Shown one piece after another: positions 32,399 to 38,369 of a stretch of 38,369 nt of DNA (position 1 is the stretch's first letter; every line of letters begins with the position of its first letter). Both the position numbers and the translations under genes were made by a program. The notes under the pieces were generated by a model. It was not told where the DNA came from and made no database searches. It saw nothing but the letters and a program-made list of their open reading frames with translations. This stretch comes from Streptomonospora alba. Its GTDB lineage: Bacteria > Actinomycetota > Actinomycetes > Streptosporangiales > Streptosporangiaceae. The stretch is from the NCBI RefSeq assembly GCF_000826685.1, contig NZ_JROO01000022.1, forward strand, positions 1 to 38,369, read 5' to 3'.

Positions 32399-32550
32399 TC
32401 GGACCCTGGCGCCGATCGGCGGGCTCTGCCCGCTTCGGCGACATATCTAGACTAGCGCATACGCAGGCGTGCTCGTGACACGTTTTCCGGACGCCCGGCA
32501 GGTAGCGTCAGGGAGCAGGGCAGCACCCACCGATGACGGGAGAGGGACCT

Positions 32551-32865
32551 ATGCGCTACCGGATGACGTTCGCCGCCGGACTCGCAGTGGGATACGTGCT
32601 CGGGGCCAAGGCCGGCAAGGCCCGCTACGAGCAGCTGGTCCGCACGGCCCGGCGCGTCGCCGAGAGTCCGGCCGTGCAGGAGACCGCAGGGGTGGTCGGC
32701 GCCCAGGTCAGCGGGGCGGGCAAGGCCGTCTACGGCAGGGTGTCCGAACGCATGCCGGTCTCCTCGCTGAAGGACTTCCTGGCCCGGCCGACCGAGGAGG
32801 AGGCCGCGCACCTGAGCGGGACGGGGCCCGACGGCGCCGGCGGCGCCGACACCGGGTCCCGCTGA
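32551..32865 (+). CDS. Small membrane-anchored actinobacterial protein (YtxH-like)
   Basis: A 104-residue protein. MRYRMTFAAGLAVGYVLGAKAGKARYEQL has one short N-terminal hydrophobic segment with glycine spacing (about 5-20) followed by a positively charged, mostly helical cytoplasmic tail and an acidic, Gly-rich end. Proteins of this form are widespread in actinomycetes and have no established function. ATG 32551 has GGGAGAGGG seven bases upstream. The next gene starts four bases after its stop, so the two form a small operon. Confidence 0.8.
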   Translation: MRYRMTFAAGLAVGYVLGAKAGKARYEQLVRTARRVAESPAVQETAGVVGAQVSGAGKAVYGRVSERMPVSSLKDFLARPTEEEAAHLSGTGPDGAGGADTGSR

Positions 32866-32869
32866 CGCG

Positions 32870-33364
32870 ATGCGCCTGACGCGCCGCACCGGGCTGCCCG
32901 AAGGGCTGCGCTCGCGGATCTCCCTCCAGCGCGGCGAACGCGTCCTCGCCGTCACCGGCGGGGGTGCCGACGCGGCCCTGGTCGCCACCGACCGCGCGCT
33001 GCACCTGCCTGACGGCCACGCCGTGCCCTGGGAGCACATCGACCGCGCCCGGTGGACCGAGGAGGGCCTCACCTTCACCGAGGAGGGCCACGGCCGGCGG
33101 GTGTTCGGGGTCGAGGATCCGGGACGGCTGGCGGAGGTCGTCTACGAGCGCGTGACGGCCACGATCGTGGTCTCGCGCCACGTCCCGCTGGAGGGCGGCG
33201 GCGAGGACGGCGAGGGGTTCCGGCTCGTCGCTCGGCGCCCGCCCGGCGGCACCGACGTCTCCTGGCAGGTGCACGTCGACGAGGGCGTCGACCCGCAGGA
33301 CCCCCGTGTCGCCGCGCTGGCCGGCCCCGAACTGGCCGCGCTGCGCGCGCAGATGGGGGTCTGA
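32870..33364 (+). CDS. Conserved-type actinobacterial protein of unknown function
   Basis: A 164-residue soluble protein with no recognised catalytic motif. Alternating strands (RVLAVTGGGADAALVATDRALHLPDGHAVPWEHIDRARW, LTFTEEGHGRRVFGVED) suggest a PH-like beta barrel, followed by a C-terminal helix (RVAALAGPELAALRAQ). The pattern VLA...ATDRALHL...VPW..I..A.W is typical of actinobacterial PH-like hypothetical proteins often seen next to small membrane proteins. It starts four bases after the preceding gene, inside the same transcript. Function unknown. Confidence 0.8.
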   Translation: MRLTRRTGLPEGLRSRISLQRGERVLAVTGGGADAALVATDRALHLPDGHAVPWEHIDRARWTEEGLTFTEEGHGRRVFGVEDPGRLAEVVYERVTATIVVSRHVPLEGGGEDGEGFRLVARRPPGGTDVSWQVHVDEGVDPQDPRVAALAGPELAALRAQMGV

Positions 33365-33373
33365 GAACCGACC

Positions 33374-33454
33374 CGCGCCGATCGCGGCGGCGGCCTTGTC
33401 CCCGAACGCCGCCGGTGTTCCGGCACGGCCGGGCCAAGGCCGCCGATCGGTGCG
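33374..33454. terminator. Imperfect inverted repeat between convergent genes
   Basis: GGCGGCCTTG (33389-33398) pairs perfectly with CAAGGCCGCC (33435-33444). Beyond a 5-base bulge the outer arms CGCGCCGATC (33374-33383) and GATCGGTGCG (33445-33454) also pair with one mismatch. The structure fills the gap between the convergent genes and probably stops transcription from both sides. Confidence 0.55.
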
Positions 33455-33455
33455 G

Positions 33456-36400
33456 CTACCCCTGCTGCCTCCCGGAGTCCCGGTCGGCCAGGCCTTGGGC
33501 CAGCACTTCGGCAAGGTGCAGGGCCGGGCGGCCCGCCTCCTGGTCGATCTGCGTGCGGCAGCTGAAGCCGTCGGCCAGGACCAGCGTCTGCGCATCGGCC
33601 TCGCGCACCGCCGGCAGCAGCACCCGCTCCCCCACCGCCGTGGACACGTCGTAGTGCTCGGCCTCGAAGCCGAAGTTGCCCGCCAGCCCGCAGCAGCCGG
33701 AATCCAGTACGTCGCCGTCGATCCCGGCGCGCTCCATGAGCTTGCGGTCGGCGTCGAAGCCGATGACCGCGTGCTGGTGGCAGTGCACCTGGCTGATCGC
33801 CTTCGCGTCCACCTGCGGCGGCTCCCACTCGGGGGCGTAGGTGTCGAGGAACTCCGAGAGCGTGTACACCGACGCGGCCACCCGCTCGCTCGCGTCCCCG
33901 GGCAGCAGCTCCAGCAGGTCCGAGCGCAGCGCGGCCGTGCAGCTGGGCTCCAGCCCGACGACGGGCACCCCCGCCTGGACGTGGGGGGCCAGCGCGCGCA
34001 GCGAGCGGCGCATCACCTGCCGGGCCACGCTCAACTGACCGGTGGAGACCCACGTCAGGCCGCAGCACACCTGCCCCTCGGGGAGCACCACGCGGAACCC
34101 GGCGTCCTCCAGCACCCGCACCGCCGCGGCGGGCACCTGCGGGTGCAGGTAGTTGCCGAAGGTGTCGGGCCACAGCACCACAGTGCCCCGCCGCTGGGCC
34201 GCCGGTGCGCCGTCCCCCTCGCCGGCGGGCGCGGCGGTGCCGCGGCGGCGCCCGAGGACACCGCCGAGCAGCCGCTGGGCGGTCCCCGCCTCCTGCCTGC
34301 GGGCGCGGCGGCGGAACCACCGGGTGAACGTCGTGCGCGCGAACTCGGGGATGCGGCGCTGCGGCGCGATGCCGCCCACCCGTTTGAGCACGTCACCGAG
34401 CCCGCGGGCGCCGCCCGCCCGGTTGACCTCCGCGGGCGCCACCGCCGCCAGCCGCGCCCACAGCGGCAGCCACCCCATCGAGTAGTGCGACGCCGGCCGC
34501 ACGCGGTTGCGGTAGTGGTGGTGCAGGAACTCGGCCTTGTAGGCGGCCATGTCGACGTTGACCGGGCAGTCGCTGCGGCAGCCCTTGCACGACAGGCACA
34601 GGTCCAGGCTGTCGCGGACCTCCTCCGAGGCCCAGCCGTCGGTGATCACCTCGCCGTTGACCATCTCGAACAGCATCCGGGCTCGCCCGCGCGTGGAGTC
34701 CTTCTCCTCGCGGGTCACCATGTAGCTGGGGCACATCACCCCCGGGCCCTCGTGGCGCCGGCACTTGCCCACTCCCACGCAGCGGCGCATCGCCCGGGCG
34801 AAGTCGCCCTGATCCTCCGGGTAGTCCAGGACGGTCAGGGGTCCGCTGGTCACGGCCGCCTGGCGCAGGTCGTCGTCCATCGGCCGGGGGTCGACGATGA
34901 CGCCGGGGTTCATCCTGTCGTTGGGGTCCCAGACGGACTTGAACTCGCCGAACGCGCGGATGAGCCGGTCGCCGTACATCCGCGGCAGCAGCTCGGAGCG
35001 GGCCTGACCGTCTCCGTGCTCGCCCGAGACCGACCCGCCGTGCTCGGCCACGAGGTCGGCGGCCGATTCCATGAAGGAGCGGAAGCGGGCGCGCCCCTCG
35101 GCGTCGCTCAGCCCGAAATCGACACGCACGTGCAGGCAGCCCTCGCCGAAGTGGCCGTAGACCACGCCGCGGTAGCCGTAGTCGTCCATCAGGCGGTCGT
35201 AGGCGCGCAGGTAGGAGCCCAGGCGCTCGGGAGGCACCGCCGCGTCCTCCCACCCCGGCCAGGCCTCGGTGCCGTCGGGCGCCCGCGTGGCCAGCCCCGA
35301 GCCCTCCTCGCGGATGCGCCACAGCGCCCGGGCGTGCGCGGGGTCGGCGACCACGGCCGAGTCGATCGGGCGGGCCGCTCCCGTCAGCGAGCGCAGCATG
35401 GTCTTGCCGCGATCGGCGGCCTCGGCCGCGTCGGCGCCTCCGACCTCCACCATCAGCCAGGCCCCGCCCGCGGGCAGCTCGGTGCGCCCTTCGCCGGGGC
35501 GCCGCACGCGCGATACGAGCTGCTCGTTGAGCCCTTCGACGGTCAGCGGGCTGTGCTGGAGCAGCTCGGGCACGGCGTCGGCGGCCGCCGGCGCGTCCGG
35601 GTAGCCCAAGACGACGAGGATGCGCGCGGGCGGCGACTCCACCAGCCGCACCGTCGCCCCGAGCACGGTCACGCAGGTGCCCTCGGTGCCGGTGAGCGCG
35701 CGGGCGAGCTGGCCGCCGTTCTCCGGCAGCAGCCGGTCCAGCGCGTAGCCGGAGACGCGCCGGGAGAGCTGGGGCATGCCGGTGCGCAGGTCGCCCATGT
35801 AGGTGTTGACCAGGTCGCGCAGGGACGCGTAGATCCGGCCCTCCCGTGTGGGCAGGGCGGCCAGCCGGTCGAGCTCGTCGCGGCCGGTGGCGCCGACCGT
35901 CATGCGGGTGCCGTCGTGCAGCAGCACGTCCAGCGACTCGACGTTGTCGGCGGTGGTGCCCCAGGCGACCGAGTGGGAGCCGCAGGAGTTGTTGCCGATC
36001 ATCCCGCCGATGGTGCACCTGCTGTGCGTGGAGGGGTCGGGGCCGAAGGTGAGCCCGTGGGGGGCCGCGGCCGCACGCAGATCGTCGAGGATGACCCCGG
36101 GCTGGACGCGGGCGGTCCGGCTCCGCGGGTCGATCTCCTCGATAGCGGTGAGGTGGCGCGATGTGTCGATGACCAGCCCTTGGCCGATGGAGTTGCCGGC
36201 GATGCTGGTGCCCCCGCCGCGCGGAGTCAGCGGCACCCCGTAGGTGTTGCACGCGGCCACTGCCGCGACGACGTCGTCGACGGTGTGCGGAAGCACCACG
36301 CCCAGGGGGACGTGCCGGTAGTTGGAGGCGTCGGCGGTGTAGAGGGCCCGGGTACCGGCGTCTAAGGCAACCGTGCCGGAGACGTCGCGGCGCAGGGCGC

Positions 36401-36458
36401 GCTCGAAGCCGTCGAGGTCGATGTCGGGCAGGACCGTTGGGGAGGGCGTTTCGGGCAT
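33456..36458 (-). CDS. FAD/Fe-S dehydrogenase, YdiJ-like (D-2-hydroxyglutarate or D-lactate type)
   Basis: A 1000-residue three-part oxidoreductase. The FAD-binding PCMH domain (about 35-270) has PRGGGTSIAGNSIGQGLVID and THSRCTIGGMIGNNSCGSHSV. A FAD-linked oxidase C-terminal domain follows (about 280-540, with VYGHFGEGCLHVRVDF and SGEHGDGQARSEL). Then come two [4Fe-4S] motifs (CVGVGKCRRHEGPGVMCP and Cys621/624/627/631 in CLSCKGCRSDC) and two CCG half-domains (VCCGLTW, GLEPSCTAALRSD, DSGCCGLAGNFG). Length and order match E. coli YdiJ, reported to oxidise D-2-hydroxyglutarate. D-lactate or another 2-hydroxy acid is possible. Electrons probably go to the membrane. ATG at 36458. It diverges from the next gene across 95 bases. 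Confidence 0.9.
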   Translation of the reverse strand: MPETPSPTVLPDIDLDGFERALRRDVSGTVALDAGTRALYTADASNYRHVPLGVVLPHTVDDVVAAVAACNTYGVPLTPRGGGTSIAGNSIGQGLVIDTSRHLTAIEEIDPRSRTARVQPGVILDDLRAAAAPHGLTFGPDPSTHSRCTIGGMIGNNSCGSHSVAWGTTADNVESLDVLLHDGTRMTVGATGRDELDRLAALPTREGRIYASLRDLVNTYMGDLRTGMPQLSRRVSGYALDRLLPENGGQLARALTGTEGTCVTVLGATVRLVESPPARILVVLGYPDAPAAADAVPELLQHSPLTVEGLNEQLVSRVRRPGEGRTELPAGGAWLMVEVGGADAAEAADRGKTMLRSLTGAARPIDSAVVADPAHARALWRIREEGSGLATRAPDGTEAWPGWEDAAVPPERLGSYLRAYDRLMDDYGYRGVVYGHFGEGCLHVRVDFGLSDAEGRARFRSFMESAADLVAEHGGSVSGEHGDGQARSELLPRMYGDRLIRAFGEFKSVWDPNDRMNPGVIVDPRPMDDDLRQAAVTSGPLTVLDYPEDQGDFARAMRRCVGVGKCRRHEGPGVMCPSYMVTREEKDSTRGRARMLFEMVNGEVITDGWASEEVRDSLDLCLSCKGCRSDCPVNVDMAAYKAEFLHHHYRNRVRPASHYSMGWLPLWARLAAVAPAEVNRAGGARGLGDVLKRVGGIAPQRRIPEFARTTFTRWFRRRARRQEAGTAQRLLGGVLGRRRGTAAPAGEGDGAPAAQRRGTVVLWPDTFGNYLHPQVPAAAVRVLEDAGFRVVLPEGQVCCGLTWVSTGQLSVARQVMRRSLRALAPHVQAGVPVVGLEPSCTAALRSDLLELLPGDASERVAASVYTLSEFLDTYAPEWEPPQVDAKAISQVHCHQHAVIGFDADRKLMERAGIDGDVLDSGCCGLAGNFGFEAEHYDVSTAVGERVLLPAVREADAQTLVLADGFSCRTQIDQEAGRPALHLAEVLAQGLADRDSGRQQG

Positions 36459-36553
36459 GATCCCAGCGTGGCGCGGCTCGCGTGGAGAGACAACCGCCGA
36501 CGCGTCGGCGATTCCTGACGTCAGGTGTCAGTTCGAGGCGCCAGGCTGGCGGC

Positions 36554-37066
36554 ATGCACAGTGACTCGCCGAAGGCGACATCCGCCGCAGCCCTGCCCGC
36601 CGTCTCCTGGAAGGAGTTCGCCGCAGCCCAGTCCGCCTTCGCGGCCGAGGTGCGTGCCGCGTTCGGTGCCGCCAAGCACCACGTCCTGGCGACGCTGCGC
36701 GGTGACGGCTCCCCGCGGGTCAGCGGCACCGAGGTGGATCTCCGCGGCGATCAGATGCTGCTCGGATCGATGCCGGGCGCCCGCAAGGCGCTGGATCTGC
36801 GGCGCGACGGCCGCATGGCCCTGCACGCCGCTCCCGAGGAGTCGATGGATCCCGGCGACGCCAAGGTCGGCGGCATCGCGGTGGAGGTCACCGACCCGGC
36901 GGAGGCGCGCGCCCTGCTCTCCGACCCCGGCGCCGACCCGGCCGCCTTCCACCTGTTCCGCATCCTGATCAGCGAAGCCGTGATCACCTCGGTGGCCTCC
37001 GACGAGCTGCGCATCCGCCACTGGCATCCCAAGCGCGGCCTCGTCGACACGTACCGGGACGGCTGA
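36554..37066 (+). CDS. Pyridoxamine 5'-phosphate oxidase-like flavin-binding protein
   Basis: A 170-residue protein of the split-barrel flavin-binding family. KHHVLATLRGDGSPRVSGTEVDLRGDQMLLGSMPGARKALDLRRDGRMALHA is the typical N-terminal barrel, with cofactor-contacting strands and loop. The C-terminal RIRHWHPKRGLVDTYRDG is common in actinobacterial members. FMN or F420 could be the cofactor and the substrate is unknown; it is not a true PdxH by length. ATG 36554 has no strong ribosome site; GTG or CTG starts upstream are less likely. It diverges from the YdiJ-like gene and its stop is five bases from the convergent chitinase stop. Confidence 0.85.
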   Translation: MHSDSPKATSAAALPAVSWKEFAAAQSAFAAEVRAAFGAAKHHVLATLRGDGSPRVSGTEVDLRGDQMLLGSMPGARKALDLRRDGRMALHAAPEESMDPGDAKVGGIAVEVTDPAEARALLSDPGADPAAFHLFRILISEAVITSVASDELRIRHWHPKRGLVDTYRDG

Positions 37067-37071
37067 GGTCC

Positions 37072-38369
37072 CTACCGCGGCTCCCCGGATCCGCCCGAGG
37101 CGTCGAGAGAGGTCTCCATGGCGCGCACCAGCTCGCCCTCGGGGTCCATGTCGAGGTTCCAGAGCATGAGGCCGCCCAGGCCGCGGTCGCGGACGTAGGC
37201 CCCTTTGACGGCGACGGTGTCGGGGGTGTCGTAGGACCACCACTCGTTGCCGTCGATCAGCCAGTAGGTGCCGTTGACGGGGTCGAAGAACCGCCGCCCG
37301 TCGCGCCGCTGGAGTTCGGCGTAGGAGGCGGCGTGCTCGCCGTAGTCGCCCGAGGCCGGGGCCTCGGGCGTCTCACCGCGCCCGTACGCCTCCCCCGCCG
37401 GCACGCCGCGCCAGCCGCGGCCGAATCCGGGGAAGCCCACAACGAGCTTCCCGGCGGGCAGCCCGTGCTCCAGGTAGCCCTGCACGGCGCTGTGCACGCT
37501 CTCCTCCGGCGCGGCGGGCCCGTCGGCGTACAGCGGGGCGTGGTGGCCGGTCGTGCCGCTCCACGGGCCGGCGAGGTCGTAGCCCTGCACGGTGGCGAAG
37601 TCCAGCGCCTCGTAGGCCTCCGGCTCGTAGCCGTCGTGCATCCGCCCGGTATCGCCGGGAAGCGACGCCGACAGCGTGTACTCGCGCCCGGTCTCGCGCT
37701 CCAGCGCCTCCAGCTGGCGGCGGAACTCGCGCACGAGCAGGGTGAAGTTGCGCCGGTCGTCGGGGTGCTCGATGTTGTCGGGGTGCCCGTCGCCGCCGGG
37801 CCACTCCCAGTCCAGGTCGATCCCGTCGAAGACGCCCGCCGCCGCGCCGGGGCCGCCCTGCGGCTCGCCGTCGCGCACCGGCAGGTCGCCGCGCAGCCAC
37901 AGGTCCAGGCACGAGGAGACGAACTCCCGGCGCGCCTCCGGGGTGCGCGCCGCCCGGGAGAAGTGGACGGAGGTGTTCCAGCCGCCCAGCGAGATGCTCG
38001 CACCCAGGCCCGAGTACCGCGCGCGCAGCTTGCGCAGCTGGTTGATACCGCCGGCCAGCGGCTGGTCGTAGGAGTCGGCCTCGCCGTCGACGCTGTCGGC
38101 GGCGTCGTAGCGCCGCTGGTAGAGCTCCCAGCGGGCGTCCTCCGCGGGCAGGCGGCAGCGGCCTTCGGCGCTGATCTCGCCGAAGGCCCACATCAGCCGG
38201 GTGAGCCGGGCGGCCGCGCCGCTGTCGGCGACGTCGGAGATCCGGTAGCCGCGCACGGCCGTGTTCCAGTCGGCGAAGTAGGCGATGCGGTGCACGGGGG
38301 ACGGGCTCCTTGCCGCGTCGACGGCGGCCAGGACGCCTGCCGCGAGCACGACCGCCAGCGCCGCCGCCG
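37072..38369 (-). CDS. GH18 chitinase-like glycoside hydrolase, N-terminus cut by window edge
   Basis: Hydrolase of the chitinase/ENGase superfamily, about 430 residues in the window. HRIAYFADWNTAVRGY opens the TIM barrel. SISLGGWNTSVHF is the conserved SxGG strand and DGIDLDWEWPG is the DxxDxDxE catalytic motif with its acid glutamate. VQGYDLAGPW and LGGLMLWNLDMD are the later barrel strands. An Ala/Leu/Val-rich run just before the domain, continuing to the window edge, looks like the end of a signal peptide, so the enzyme is secreted and the start codon is outside. No carbohydrate-binding module is visible in the part present. Probable role is chitin breakdown. Confidence 0.92.
   Translation of the reverse strand, partial: AAALAVVLAAGVLAAVDAARSPSPVHRIAYFADWNTAVRGYRISDVADSGAAARLTRLMWAFGEISAEGRCRLPAEDARWELYQRRYDAADSVDGEADSYDQPLAGGINQLRKLRARYSGLGASISLGGWNTSVHFSRAARTPEARREFVSSCLDLWLRGDLPVRDGEPQGGPGAAAGVFDGIDLDWEWPGGDGHPDNIEHPDDRRNFTLLVREFRRQLEALERETGREYTLSASLPGDTGRMHDGYEPEAYEALDFATVQGYDLAGPWSGTTGHHAPLYADGPAAPEESVHSAVQGYLEHGLPAGKLVVGFPGFGRGWRGVPAGEAYGRGETPEAPASGDYGEHAASYAELQRRDGRRFFDPVNGTYWLIDGNEWWSYDTPDTVAVKGAYVRDRGLGGLMLWNLDMDPEGELVRAMETSLDASGGSGEPR

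Noticed and set aside
33142-34320. Long secondary open frames inside the YdiJ-like gene on both strands
   Set aside because: They run across domain motifs of the real frame and translate to Arg/Gly/Pro-rich strings.

Overview
The window is very GC-rich, with G/C at most third codon positions, frequent GTG starts and several probable leaderless promoters. It also carries families typical of actinomycetes: a GAF-ANTAR regulator, an SAV2177/DUF574-type methyltransferase and a DUF3516 helicase. I infer a filamentous actinomycete, possibly of the Nocardiopsaceae. The genus is a guess from gene content, not a measurement. No CRISPR array, insertion sequence or prophage is visible.

Layout. 1-6,000: a secreted CBM2-pectate lyase (cut by the left edge) behind a strong promoter with a 26-bp palindromic operator, IPP isomerase (idi), a GAF-ANTAR regulator, a CAU-anticodon tRNA, malate dehydrogenase and a CE7 acetyl esterase. 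6,000-10,000: a Ski2-like DUF3516 helicase and an overlapping reductase/deaminase pair that looks like RibD split in two. 10,200-26,600: the main system, a complete 4-hydroxybenzoate/protocatechuate (beta-ketoadipate) block. An IclR regulator is followed on the + strand by CoA-transferase subunits A and B, pcaF, pcaH, pcaG, pcaB, pcaD, pcaC and pobA. Together they convert 4-hydroxybenzoate to protocatechuate and then to succinyl-CoA and acetyl-CoA. A divergent minus-strand operon encodes a short MetE-like zinc methyltransferase, a NitT/TauT-type ABC importer and a benzaldehyde/vanillin-type aldehyde dehydrogenase. Related 15-bp motifs (consensus GTTC-N7-GAAC) lie on the promoters of the divergent operon, the regulator and the CoA-transferase gene, so I infer one regulon coupling uptake and aldehyde oxidation to ring cleavage.

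26,800-32,400: a more accessory-looking stretch with an SAM methyltransferase, a Nudix hydrolase, an unrecognised protein with RusA-like segments, an AraC/VOC pair, and an XRE-ImmA/IrrE protein followed in frame by the headless remnant of a DUF3368 (PIN-like) gene. It ends at a tRNA-Asn gene with a perfect terminator. 32,500-38,369: two small conserved-type actinobacterial proteins, a 1000-residue FAD/Fe-S D-2-hydroxyglutarate dehydrogenase-like (YdiJ-type) enzyme, an FMN-binding split-barrel protein and a GH18 chitinase cut by the right edge.

The most interesting items are the inferred shared operator set of the aromatic regulon, an Arg/Pro-rich 41-residue ORF wedged between pcaB and pcaD by stop/start overlaps at both ends, the XRE-ImmA gene with its decapitated PIN partner, and the apparently duplicated RusA-like protein.
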